A stretch of DNA of 64,000 nucleotides, taken from assembly GCF_000092125.1 (NCBI RefSeq), contig NC_014212.1, positions 3,000,279 to 3,064,278 on the forward strand, read 5' to 3'. The stretch is from Allomeiothermus silvanus DSM 9946 (GTDB lineage Bacteria; Deinococcota; Deinococci; Deinococcales; Thermaceae). Of the stretch, positions 1 to 7,915 are shown piece by piece; within the stretch, counting starts at the first letter, position 1; the number at the start of each line of letters is the position of its first letter. A program made the translations under genes and the position numbers. Below the pieces are notes generated by a model that saw only the letters and a list, made by a program, of their open reading frames with translations, did no database searches and had not been told where the DNA came from.

Positions 1-1355
1 ATCTAGCTGGCTTTTATCCCTATCAGGAGACCTATCAGATCGGTGGGCAAAAGTTTACCGCCCCTTCCCCAGCTAACCTAACCCGCTTCGTAGTAGGCCA
101 GAAATGGCCGATGATCTCCTTCGTCGAAGCCACCCAGGGCTACCCCGGCTCGGAAGGCATCTACTTCTATAGCGCCCAGGCCAACGAACACTGGAACTGG
201 CTCTCCGGCACCAGCGACGAACCCATCGCGGAACTCGAATCCCCTTATCTACCTAAGGACGATTCCCTGGTGCGCACCTCCGACCGGGCCCTCCCTCCAG
301 GATTTAGGGGCGAGTACAGCGCAAGCTATTTCCGTGTCCCCCAGCTTTACCTGAGCCCGATTGACCAGCGCGTCCACCTGAGCTGGGCCCAGGGGGGCTT
401 GTGGAATCTAGGGGATGGCCGGGTACTCCGCACCCACAGCCTCCAAGCCGGGCCCAATGTAGACAGTTGGATCCTGGAGCGTCCAGCTACTGCCCCACCC
501 TCTCCCCCTCCAAGCACGAAACCCTCTCCCCAAGAGGACACCCCTCGGGCCTACCCGGGCAAGCTCGAGCAGGCTTTGTATGCTCTCAGCGGTTACCTGC
601 TCTACAGCGGCCCTGACGGCGTAGAGCTACGGCAGGCTAGCTACCAGCTGCAAGCTTTCTCCCTCGATCCCCCCGCCGACCGGGCCAGCTGGCAAGTCTT
701 CCGCCAACGCATCGCCCCGTTTGCAGGGCGCGACCCGCGCAACCTACGAGCCTGGCTGCAGGCTTTTCCCGGCGCCAGTCTAAACCTGCCGGGCGCCCAG
801 CTAAGTCAAGTGAGGGCAGTCCCGAGTGGATTTCAGATGGTGCTGAGTACCCCTCGCCCTGTCGGGACGGCGCTAGGCCTGCCTAACCTTCCCGCGGGAA
901 CCCATCTGCTGCGCTATAACGCGGCCAGCCGTACTTGGAGCCGCCGCCAAGCGGAGACTCCTAAGCTTCAGGGTAGGCTCGAGGCCAAAGATGCGCGGCA
1001 ATTTGAGCCGGCCCGGTTCCGGCTCAGCCTGGAGAACCAGGGCAGCCTCGATTACATAGGGCCCGCCGAGCTATGGGTGGGCAACGAATTGGTAAAAGCC
1101 TGGAGGGGACTCATCGTTCCGGGGGTGGGCCGGTGGTCTGAGGAGTTGGCTTTCTCTCCCCGCGGGAGGGGTTATCAGCCGGTTAGGCTGGTGCTGGGGA
1201 AAAACACCCTCGAGCTCGCTCCGGTCTTTATCACCCCTAACCAACGGGAGGGTATACGACAAGAGTTTAGCGCGAATCCGATGGCTCTGATCCTGCTAGT
1301 GGTGTTCCTCGCCGGAGGGCTTTTGGGTCTATGGCGCGCGTGGAGATGGGTATGA
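1..1355 (+). CDS. Partial envelope protein of unknown function, one C-terminal membrane anchor
   Basis: The reading frame is open from the left window edge (from base 3) to the TGA at 1353-1355, so the start lies outside. The visible part is about 450 residues. Most is polar and probably extracytoplasmic, with a Pro/Ser-rich linker around 480-545. It ends in a single hydrophobic helix (MALILLVVFLAGGLLGL) followed by a short basic tail. This suggests a secreted ectodomain anchored by its C-terminus. The next gene begins 13 bp later, so the two are probably cotranscribed. I do not recognise the family and assign no function. Confidence 0.7.
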   Translation, partial: LAGFYPYQETYQIGGQKFTAPSPANLTRFVVGQKWPMISFVEATQGYPGSEGIYFYSAQANEHWNWLSGTSDEPIAELESPYLPKDDSLVRTSDRALPPGFRGEYSASYFRVPQLYLSPIDQRVHLSWAQGGLWNLGDGRVLRTHSLQAGPNVDSWILERPATAPPSPPPSTKPSPQEDTPRAYPGKLEQALYALSGYLLYSGPDGVELRQASYQLQAFSLDPPADRASWQVFRQRIAPFAGRDPRNLRAWLQAFPGASLNLPGAQLSQVRAVPSGFQMVLSTPRPVGTALGLPNLPAGTHLLRYNAASRTWSRRQAETPKLQGRLEAKDARQFEPARFRLSLENQGSLDYIGPAELWVGNELVKAWRGLIVPGVGRWSEELAFSPRGRGYQPVRLVLGKNTLELAPVFITPNQREGIRQEFSANPMALILLVVFLAGGLLGLWRAWRWV

Positions 1356-1368
1356 ACCGGAGGCAGCA

Positions 1369-2985
1369 ATGACCCCAAGCCGCAGAGATATCCAGCCAGC
1401 CCAGCCTTCAGCAAAGGCCAGGCCACACCCCCTGCAAGAAAGCCAGCTCTCGGCGTTCTGGTTGATCGCAGCAGTCGGGCTTTGCTTCGGTTTGTATTTT
1501 GTGTTGCGTTACGGCGGCCGCTGGGGCGAGATCGACGGGGTGGCCTTCGCCGGAATCATTGCCCGCATGCAGCTTGAGGGCAGGATCGATTACGCCGGGG
1601 CGTACCCGCATGGGTACGCCTATGCCACCTGGGTCAACATGCTCTCTTACTTCACCGGGCGGCCCATCGGCGAGTTAATGCAGGTCTATACACCCATACT
1701 GGGCAATGTGTTCCTGGGGATTTTCGGCTTCGCCGCCTTCCGCCGCTGGCTTGGCTCGGATCGGCTGGGCCTGATCGCTGCTTCGACGCTGTTTCTGGTG
1801 CCAGAGCTAGTGTTTACCGTCTCTCGTGGCAACCACGAGAAGGTCACCGTCGCCCTTACCCTGCTGGCCTCGCTCAGTCTGCTGAAGGGCTTTATGGAAG
1901 CGCAAGCCCGCAACTGGGGGCTCTTCGCAGCTTGGGTGGCAGTCTATTATCTGGTGACCTTTAGCTTAGCTACGCTCAACGTCTTCTTCGGCTCGAGCTT
2001 TATCGTAGCTTCTACCGTAGCTTTGGTCTTCGCCCTGCTCTTTCTGGGAATGCGCCGCCATCCCCTGAGCCAACTACGACCTGCTGCCCAGCGGCTGGCC
2101 CTACGGGTGGGGGCCTCCTGGCTGTTGGTATTGCTGGTGATGTGGTATATCTATCCCATAGCTGGGCAAAACCTGGAAGTGCTCAAAACGGCCCTAGCCA
2201 AGCTCGGAGCCTTGGCCCTGAGTTTCACCCCGGAATCCAACCCCTACGAATCCACCGCTACTGACTGGGCTAGTCCTTGGGTCTATAAACTGCTCTCCTC
2301 TTTCCGCTGGATTCTTTTTCTGGGCTCTTTTGCGGCCTGGCTTATGCTCCTCGTCCCTACCCTGCGTACCCCTGAAAGGGCGTCTATTCCACGGGTTTTC
2401 CTGCTAGCTTTGTATGGGGGGTTCGGCCTGCAGTTGTCAGCAGCAATCCCGATCGACCTGGTAGGGCTCGAGGCAGGCAGCAACCTCCAGGTGCGAATGT
2501 ACACCTACTTCGCTGTCTTCGCCGCCCCACTTTTCACCTTGGGTCTTTCCCGGCTCTTGGGCTCGAGCCCCTGGCGCTGGCAGGCAGCGGGCGCAGCAGC
2601 AGTGATACTGGCGGTGCTCAGCCTGCTCAAAGCCACCCTCGACCCTTTGGTGAGCAACCGCTGGATGCACTACAGCGCCGGCGAGATCGAGGCGATCCAC
2701 ACCTGGAGCGAGCGTGAGCGGGAGAGCGTGTTGTGGGTAGGCCCGGAGACCCGCCTTTACGACGCCTATTATATGGAGTATAATTTTGGTCCTTCCAACC
2801 TCAACGACCTGGACGTGGCCCGGCGCAACCCCTTTACCTTCCACACGCTGAACTCGAGCCTCAAGCAGGCAAATTCGATAGCTTGGGGATTCCCCCGATC
2901 CACCTGGCTCCTGGGTGACCAGGTGTATGACAACGGAGAAGCGCAGATCTATCACCGTTCGCCGCAGACACCCTTCCAGCGCTGA
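1369..2985 (+). CDS. Polytopic integral membrane protein, possibly GT-C glycosyltransferase-like
   Basis: The 538-residue protein has roughly ten or more hydrophobic segments starting at about residue 28 and a soluble C-terminal tail of about 90 residues. The ATG at 1369 follows a GGAGG at 1358-1362, and the gene sits 13 bp after the upstream envelope gene. Polar loops between early helices (ATWVN, SRGNHEK) and the many-helix layout resemble GT-C type lipid-linked sugar transferases. No diagnostic catalytic motif is clear, so that assignment is only a suggestion. A strong hairpin follows the stop codon. Confidence 0.65.
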   Translation: MTPSRRDIQPAQPSAKARPHPLQESQLSAFWLIAAVGLCFGLYFVLRYGGRWGEIDGVAFAGIIARMQLEGRIDYAGAYPHGYAYATWVNMLSYFTGRPIGELMQVYTPILGNVFLGIFGFAAFRRWLGSDRLGLIAASTLFLVPELVFTVSRGNHEKVTVALTLLASLSLLKGFMEAQARNWGLFAAWVAVYYLVTFSLATLNVFFGSSFIVASTVALVFALLFLGMRRHPLSQLRPAAQRLALRVGASWLLVLLVMWYIYPIAGQNLEVLKTALAKLGALALSFTPESNPYESTATDWASPWVYKLLSSFRWILFLGSFAAWLMLLVPTLRTPERASIPRVFLLALYGGFGLQLSAAIPIDLVGLEAGSNLQVRMYTYFAVFAAPLFTLGLSRLLGSSPWRWQAAGAAAVILAVLSLLKATLDPLVSNRWMHYSAGEIEAIHTWSERERESVLWVGPETRLYDAYYMEYNFGPSNLNDLDVARRNPFTFHTLNSSLKQANSIAWGFPRSTWLLGDQVYDNGEAQIYHRSPQTPFQR

Positions 2986-2998
2986 TCGTGGTTCCCAC

Positions 2999-3026
2999 AA
3001 ACACCCGCCGATCCCGGCGGGTGTTT
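2999..3026 (+). terminator. Strong hairpin after the membrane-protein gene
   Basis: AACACCCGCCG pairs with CGGCGGGTGTT around a two- to three-base loop, 14 bases after the stop codon. There is only a short T run (GTTT), so Rho-independent activity is likely but not certain. A second inverted repeat (CCGCACGG with CCGTGCGG) follows at about 3031-3055. The rest of the 2986-3250 gap holds no convincing gene. Confidence 0.6.
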
Positions 3027-3250
3027 CACCCCGCACGGCCCGGTTGACCGTGCGGGATATTCGTGGGAACCGCTCTGAGATCCAGCACTGCACGGCCCTC
3101 ATAGAAGTAGAGCCGGGCTACCTAGCGGAGGTCAATCACCTCGGAACCACCCCAAAACAAACCCCACCCAGCCGAGGCTAGGGTTTTTGGTGAGGGAAGG
3201 CTCATACCGGATTCAAAAAGATATACCCCTTTTTGTAATATCCTTCTTTC

Positions 3251-4117
3251 ATGACGGTGGTCAATCACCTCACCCTGGAGCAACTGCAACACCGCATCAA
3301 ACAGGAGAAAGACCCCATCGCCCAGCTTCGCTTCCTGGCCGTCTACCCTGCCCAAAGGGGATTGGGGGCTCAGGAGATCGCCCAACTCACCACCCGCACC
3401 CCCCGCTGGGTGCACGCCACCCTGCAACGCTACAACCCGCAAGGCCCCCAAGCCCTGAGCGACCGTCGCCATACCAACCCCGGACGCCGGCCCAAGCTGA
3501 GACCAGAGGAAAGCGCCCAGGTGCACAAAGCCCACCGCCCGATGGCGGTCTTTGGACGGGCGAGAAACTGCGGCAGTGGGTGGCGCTGGCGGCTTTCGCT
3601 CAACCCGATCTACCGCCCGGGCTACCGTCTGAAGGTGCCCCGGCCGGTACACCGCAAGGGCGACCCGGCGGCGCAGGAGGCCAACCTCTGCCAAAGGGTT
3701 GAGGCGGCGCGGGCCATGGTTCTACGTCTGCAGCTTTGTGGAACCGGAGAGCGGGGCCAGCCTGAGTCTGTTGGTAGATGGGATGGACAGCGAGGTGATG
3801 AGCTGGGTGCTGCAGGAGTTTCAGGCCTGGGTAGGGGAAGGGACAGCCTGGGTGGTGCTGGATCGGGCGGGGTGGCACGTCTCCCGGCGGGTGGAGGTGC
3901 CCGAGGGGGTGGCCCTGGATTACCTGCCGCCCTATTCGCCGGAGCTACAACCGGCGGAGCGGATGTGGCCGAGGCGGTGGCCAACCGGTACTTTGAGACG
4001 CTGGAGGCGATGATGGCGGTGGTGGCGGAGCGCTGTCAGGTGCTTTCGGCAGACCCGGCTACGGTACGCAAGCATACCCTCTTCCATTGGTGGCCCAGGA
4101 TGAAGGAATCAACGTGA
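3251..4117 (+). pseudogene. Broken IS630-family transposase
   Basis: The frame from 3251 encodes a typical IS630 N-terminus (helix-turn-helix region ending SDRRHTNPGRRP). Homologous pieces then jump frames: GGLWTGEKLRQWV is in another frame near 3545, GYRLKVPRPVHRK returns to the first frame, and the catalytic C-terminal part (VVLDRAGWHVS, then PPYSPELQPAERMW) is in a third frame at 3699-4013. The end (HTLFHWW) is back in the first frame. The segment with the first catalytic Asp between about 3700 and the N-terminal half appears deleted. Possible inverted ends share CATACC at about 3203-3208 and, inverted, near 4120-4126. This is an inactive remnant. Confidence 0.85.
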
Positions 4118-4421
4118 AAGGGTATGACTGGACTGTGACACCCCTGCTCCGGCAGTAAGTACGGGCCTCAGAGCCTCCGCTCGAGCGCCTGAGCAAACCG
4201 CTCGATGTCGGAGAGGTCGTTGTAGATCTGGGCTGAAATTCGCGCCCACAGCCGCCCACCGATAGCCATGACGGGTAGCTCGATATGGTCCTCGAAGAGC
4301 AGGGCGTCCTTGAGGCGAGCCGCGTCTGCCGGGCTCGAGCCCAAGCGAGCGCAGCACCGCGTTGACCCCGGTGGTGGCGTTGCCCACGAAGACCAGATCC
4401 TCCCCGCGCGCGCCAAGGAAC

Positions 4422-4460
4422 AGTGAAGCCGCACCCGCGGCCCGGCGATGCCGGTACTCA
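4422..4460 (+). repeat. 39-bp double-hairpin element, copy 1
   Basis: Begins AGTGAA and ends GCCGGTACTCA. The first stem is GCCGC/GCGGC, the second CCGGC-GAT-GCCGG. It lies antisense inside the aminotransferase relic, where it contributes 13 codons (HEYRHRRAAGAAS) without shifting the frame. It shares the ends and second stem of the other copies, but its first stem differs in sequence while keeping its pairing. Confidence 0.85.
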
Positions 4461-4619
4461 TGCGCGACCTCCTGCGCCGCCGAGCGCAGCCGGGGTTGCG
4501 CGAGCTTCGAACTCGCCGTGAGCCCGGACAGTTCGCGCAGCAAGAAGCGGGCCGGGTGTCGCTCGATCTCGTTGCGGATGGCCTGCTGGGCCTCGAGTAC
4601 CCGCCAGGGGGTCACCCCC

Positions 4620-4658
4620 TGAGTACCGGCGCTAGCCGGGTCGCTATGCGAATTCACT
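4620..4658 (-). repeat. 39-bp double-hairpin element, copy 2
   Basis: On the minus strand it reads AGTGAATTCGCATAGCGACC and continues to GCCGGTACTCA. The stems are TCGC-ATA-GCGA and CCGGC-TAGC-GCCGG. It adds VNSHSDPASAGTQ to the aminotransferase relic in frame. It is base-identical to the copy in deoC at 8655-8693. Confidence 0.9.
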
Positions 4659-4783
4659 ACGGTGCCGTGGTTGAGGTAGACGGCCTGGGGCTCGAGGGGG
4701 AAGTGCTCAAGCATGGTTCTGCCAAAGCTCATCACCCCCGATTATCCCCGAACCGCGCCGAAGAAGACTGCACGGAATTGCCC

Positions 4784-6016
4784 TCAGCCCAACGCCTTGA
4801 ACCGCTCCAGCACCCTCAGCACCTGGTCAATATCGGCCTGGGTGTGCTCCGCCGAAACCTGGAAGCGGATGGACTCCTCACCTTTGGGCACCACCGGGTA
4901 GACGATGGCGGTAGCGAGGATTCCCTCCTCGCGCAAAAAGCGCACTAGCTGGCCCGTTCGTTCGCCGTCGCGAAGCACCAACGGCACCACCGGGTGATCG
5001 CCGGGGAAGCTCTCATATCCGAGCTGGAGAACACCCTCGCGGAAGCGCCGGGTCATCGCCCGCAGGTGGGCCAGGCGGGTCTGGCCTTCGGGGCTCTCTA
5101 GAAGCTCGAGCGCCGCTCCCGCCGCCGCTGCCTCGCCGGGGGTGATGGGGTTGGAGTAGATATACATGGGGGAAGTCTCGCGGAAATACGCGATGAGGGC
5201 GGAGGGGCCCACTACGTAACCCCCGTTCACCCCAAAAGCCTTGCCCAAGGTTCCCACCAGGATGTCGGCCTGGGCTTGGGTGTACTCTTCGGTTCCCCGC
5301 CCGGTCGCCCCGAACGCTCCCACCCCGTGCGAGTCATCCACGACCAATAGGGCGTTCTCGGGGAAGTGATGGTCGTACTTCCGCACCAGCAGGGCAATCT
5401 CGGACAAAGGCGCGTGCGAGCCGCGCATGCTGAAGATGCCGTCGGTGATGACCAAAGCCCGCCTGGCTCCCATCGCGGCGGCTTGGTGCAGGGCAGCTTC
5501 CAGGTCAGCCAGGTTCAGGTGCTTGTAGACGTACTTCTCCCGAGGACGCGCGAGCCGGATGGCGTTGATGATGCAGTTGTGGTTGAGTTCATCGCTGATG
5601 AGAACCGTCTCGGGCGTCACCAGCGGGACCACCACGCTTAGGATGGTGGCGTACGCCGAGGAGAAGATCATGGCGGCCTCGCGGGCATGGAAACGGGCCA
5701 GGCGGCCTTCAAGTTCCACATGCGGCTCATAGGTCCCGCTGATAAAGCGCACCGCCCCAGGGCCAACCCCGAAGCGCTCGATAGCCTCTTCCTCGGCTTT
5801 TTTCAGGGCCGGGTGCTGGGCCAAGCCCAGGTAGCTGTTGGAGTTCATGCGGATGAAAAGCTTTTCGCCGTGGCCTAAAAGCCGGTAGCGGGGGCCTCGT
5901 TCCCCCTGGGCAGGCACCACCTCGGTCACCACCGGTTCGTGGCCCTTGCGGCGGCCCTGCGCCTCGAGGTCCTCTACAGCCTGTTGGAGCACGGGAGTCA
6001 ACCGGTCTAGCGGCAT
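4784..6016 (-). CDS. kbl: 2-amino-3-ketobutyrate CoA ligase / alpha-oxoamine synthase
   Basis: The 410-residue PLP enzyme of the alpha-oxoamine synthase family shows NSNSYLGLAQHP, the DDSHGVGAFGATGRG loop, and the PLP lysine in GTLGKAFGVNGGY. With CoA it cleaves 2-amino-3-oxobutanoate, the unstable product of threonine dehydrogenase, to glycine and acetyl-CoA. Its ATG follows the stop of the dehydrogenase gene by one base, so translation is probably coupled. That neighbour favours Kbl over the related BioF; thermophile homologues can have relaxed specificity, so a BioF role is not fully excluded. Confidence 0.85.
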   Translation of the reverse strand: MPLDRLTPVLQQAVEDLEAQGRRKGHEPVVTEVVPAQGERGPRYRLLGHGEKLFIRMNSNSYLGLAQHPALKKAEEEAIERFGVGPGAVRFISGTYEPHVELEGRLARFHAREAAMIFSSAYATILSVVVPLVTPETVLISDELNHNCIINAIRLARPREKYVYKHLNLADLEAALHQAAAMGARRALVITDGIFSMRGSHAPLSEIALLVRKYDHHFPENALLVVDDSHGVGAFGATGRGTEEYTQAQADILVGTLGKAFGVNGGYVVGPSALIAYFRETSPMYIYSNPITPGEAAAAGAALELLESPEGQTRLAHLRAMTRRFREGVLQLGYESFPGDHPVVPLVLRDGERTGQLVRFLREEGILATAIVYPVVPKGEESIRFQVSAEHTQADIDQVLRVLERFKALG

Positions 6017-6017
6017 C

Positions 6018-6995
6018 TCAAACCCCCTGCACAGCCCAGCGGGCTGATAGCTGCGCGAGCATGTCAGCAGTCATCGCGGCCAGGTCGAAAGCCGGTTTCC
6101 AGCCCCATTCCTCGCGAGCGGCGGAATCGTCCAGGGTATGCGGCCAAGAATCCGCGATGGCCTGGCGCACCGGATCAATCTGGTAGTGGATTTTGAAGTG
6201 CGGCAGGTGCTTGCGGATCTCGGCAGCAAGCTCAGCCGGGGTGCAGCTAAAAGCGGCCACATTGAAAGCGTTACGGTGGCGGAGCCGGGCCGGGTCGGCT
6301 TCCATCAGCTCGAGCGTGGCCCGGATGGCATCGGGCATGTACATCATCGGCAGCCGGGTGTCGGGCCCCAGGAAGCTGGTATAGCTGCCCTGGCGCAAGG
6401 CTTCCCAGAAGATCTCCACGGCGTAGTCGGTGGTTCCCCCCCCGGGCGGGGCGGTGTAGGAGATGAGACCGGGGTAGCGCAGGCCGCGCACGTCCAGGCC
6501 AAAGCGCAAAGCGTAGTAGTCGCAAAGGAGTTCTCCGGCTACTTTGGTCACGCCGTAGAGCGAACCCGGGCGCTGGAGGGTGTCCTGCGGGGTGAGGTCT
6601 TTGGGTGTGGAAGGGCCAAAAGCCGCAATGGAGCTGGGTACGAAGACCCGGCATCCGTAAGCCCTAGCTACTTCCAGCACGTTGTAGAGGCCTTCCATAT
6701 TGACCCGCCAGGCCAGCTCGGGCTGGGCCTCGGCTTTGGCCGAGAGGATGGCCGCCAGGTGGTAGAGGGTACCCACGTTGTACTTTTCGACCACTTCCTC
6801 GAGCCTCGAGCGGTCGGTGCAGTCGAGGACCTCGAAGGGGCCTTCCCGGATCGGCCTATCGGGGGGCAAACTTCGCACGTCGGAAGCCACCACCCGCTCC
6901 ATGCCCAAGCGCTCCTGCAAAGCAGGAACCAGTTCCGAGCCCACTTGCCCTAGGGCTCCGGTGACGAGGATATTTTGCGCACGCTTCACTTCCAT
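6018..6995 (-). CDS. tdh: L-threonine 3-dehydrogenase, NAD-epimerase type
   Basis: The 325-residue short-chain/epimerase-fold protein has the NAD-binding motif VTGALGQVGSEL near its N-terminus and the catalytic pair in SLYGVTKVAGE (Tyr-x3-Lys). The family oxidises L-threonine to 2-amino-3-ketobutyrate using NAD. I chose the ATG at 6995 (MEVKRAQNILVTG) because GGAGGGG lies just upstream; a longer reading to 7067 has no such site. It is the first gene of a two-gene threonine-to-glycine operon with kbl. Confidence 0.83.
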   Translation of the reverse strand: MEVKRAQNILVTGALGQVGSELVPALQERLGMERVVASDVRSLPPDRPIREGPFEVLDCTDRSRLEEVVEKYNVGTLYHLAAILSAKAEAQPELAWRVNMEGLYNVLEVARAYGCRVFVPSSIAAFGPSTPKDLTPQDTLQRPGSLYGVTKVAGELLCDYYALRFGLDVRGLRYPGLISYTAPPGGGTTDYAVEIFWEALRQGSYTSFLGPDTRLPMMYMPDAIRATLELMEADPARLRHRNAFNVAAFSCTPAELAAEIRKHLPHFKIHYQIDPVRQAIADSWPHTLDDSAAREEWGWKPAFDLAAMTADMLAQLSARWAVQGV

Positions 6996-7072
6996 ACCCC
7001 TCCATCCTATAGCGCGCCCAGCCCAAGAGCGCATCCTCGGGTTTCCCCTGTCCCTAGCAGGGTTCAACGGCC

Positions 7073-7106
7073 CGTCACAGGTCTGTCACAAGGGGCTTTC
7101 TATACT
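7073..7106 (+). promoter_or_regulatory. Pho-box-like activated promoter of the small lipoprotein gene
   Basis: CGTCACA (7073-7079) and TGTCACA (7084-7090) are direct repeats with a 4-bp gap, an 11-bp period. Exactly 10 bp later comes TATACT (7101-7106), and there is no good -35 box. This is the geometry of PhoB-activated promoters (7-4-7 repeats, 10 bp, -10 box). The sequence shows the layout; activation by an OmpR/PhoB-family regulator is inferred. Confidence 0.5.
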
Positions 7107-7154
7107 GCCGGGCGTGCTTGGGGAGGACCCTGAGCAAAGTACGGGAGGAACACG

Positions 7155-7571
7155 ATGAAAAGACAACTGATCGCAGGTTTGGTAGGGATGTTGGCTTTGG
7201 TGATGGCGGGCTGTGGCGGCGCCGGGGGCGGCAACGTCGGTCAGGACATCATCAGCGGGAAAGTCAGCCGGGCCGGGGGCTCCGTCGCGGGTACTCTCGT
7301 CGCAGCCTGCGACGTCAACGATCTGTGCAACCAGCAAGACCCCGCCGCCGACGGCAGCTACAAGCTCAGCGGGCTCAGGTCGGGGCAGAGCTATGCGATC
7401 ATCGCCATTCAGTTCGTGGACCCAGACAACAACCCCGACTTCGTGGGCATCTACTCCGCCGACGGCAAGAACATCACCCCGGTCACGCCCCCCAAGAGCA
7501 ACGTCAACTTCGCCCTCCAGGCGGTGACCGCTGGGAGCCTCGAGGTCAAACCGCAGTTTCTGCACCGCTAA
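7155..7571 (+). CDS. Small lipoprotein with a beta-sandwich-like domain
   Basis: The 138-residue protein begins with a lipoprotein signal peptide ending in the lipobox LVMAGC (Cys at residue 22) and a Gly-rich linker. The remaining ~110 residues (ISGKVSRAGGSVAGTLVAAC, then DGSYKLSGLRSGQSYAI) look like a carboxypeptidase-regulatory or transthyretin-like beta-sandwich. It should be lipid-anchored on the cell surface or in the periplasm. GGGAGG precedes the ATG by about 8 bases. The role is unknown; the Pho-box-like promoter raises a possible link to phosphate stress. Confidence 0.7.
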   Translation: MKRQLIAGLVGMLALVMAGCGGAGGGNVGQDIISGKVSRAGGSVAGTLVAACDVNDLCNQQDPAADGSYKLSGLRSGQSYAIIAIQFVDPDNNPDFVGIYSADGKNITPVTPPKSNVNFALQAVTAGSLEVKPQFLHR

Positions 7572-7586
7572 GGTGTAGGAGCACCG

Positions 7587-7811
7587 ATGAACGCTCGGCT
7601 TTCTCGCGTGTACGTGGTGCGGATCTGGCTCGAGCCCACCCAAGGAGGCGAGGGGGTCTGGCGGGCTTCGGTCACCGAGACCCGCACCCAGGAGCGGAGG
7701 TATTTCACCAACCCCGAAGAACTCAAACAGTTCCTCGAGAGGTTGTTTCGCTGCGCGAAAGCAGCGAGGTCCAAACGGCCCCACCCCATCCATCCGAGCC
7801 CGGCTAAGTAG
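7587..7811 (+). CDS. Small conserved-looking protein of unknown function
   Basis: The 74-residue ORF starts at an ATG 8 bases after TAGGAG, 15 bp after the lipoprotein gene, so the two are probably cotranscribed. The N-terminal 50 residues (YVVRIWLEPTQGGEGVWRAS, TRTQERRYFTNPEELKQFLE) have the make-up of a small alpha/beta protein that I have seen as an uncharacterised family in thermophiles. The tail is basic and Pro-rich. No function is assigned. Confidence 0.55.
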   Translation: MNARLSRVYVVRIWLEPTQGGEGVWRASVTETRTQERRYFTNPEELKQFLERLFRCAKAARSKRPHPIHPSPAK

Positions 7812-7915
7812 CTCCACAAAGACGGGATGGGTGTGCGGTTGGGTCAGCCACCCCTCCCCCACCCACTATTTTTCTATCCTGCATGCTTAGGATAGGCCCG
7901 CCCAGCCGTGCCGCT

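Larger units (their letters stand above)
4168..4714 (-). pseudogene. Class V aminotransferase relic (isopenicillin-N epimerase-like) with two 39-bp insertions
   Basis: The N-terminal part (MLEHFPLEPQAVYLNHGTV, then EIERHPARFLLREL and VFVGNATTGVNAVLRSLG) is characteristic of PLP-dependent class V aminotransferases. After about 4350 the homologous C-terminus continues in another frame (DALLFEDHIELPVMAIGG, then RFAQALERRL). The central region with the PLP lysine is missing, so this is a deleted and frameshifted relic. Two 13-residue stretches interrupt otherwise continuous homology. VNSHSDPASAGTQ lies between HGTV and GVTPWRVL. HEYRHRRAAGAAS lies before LFLGARGEDLVF. Both are copies of the 39-bp element, in opposite orientations. 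Confidence 0.8.

Noticed and set aside
2437-3102. 221-codon minus-strand ORF over the end of the membrane-protein gene
   Set aside because: It overlaps a clear coding region and the terminator hairpin, has no ribosome site, and its sequence lacks recognisable motifs.
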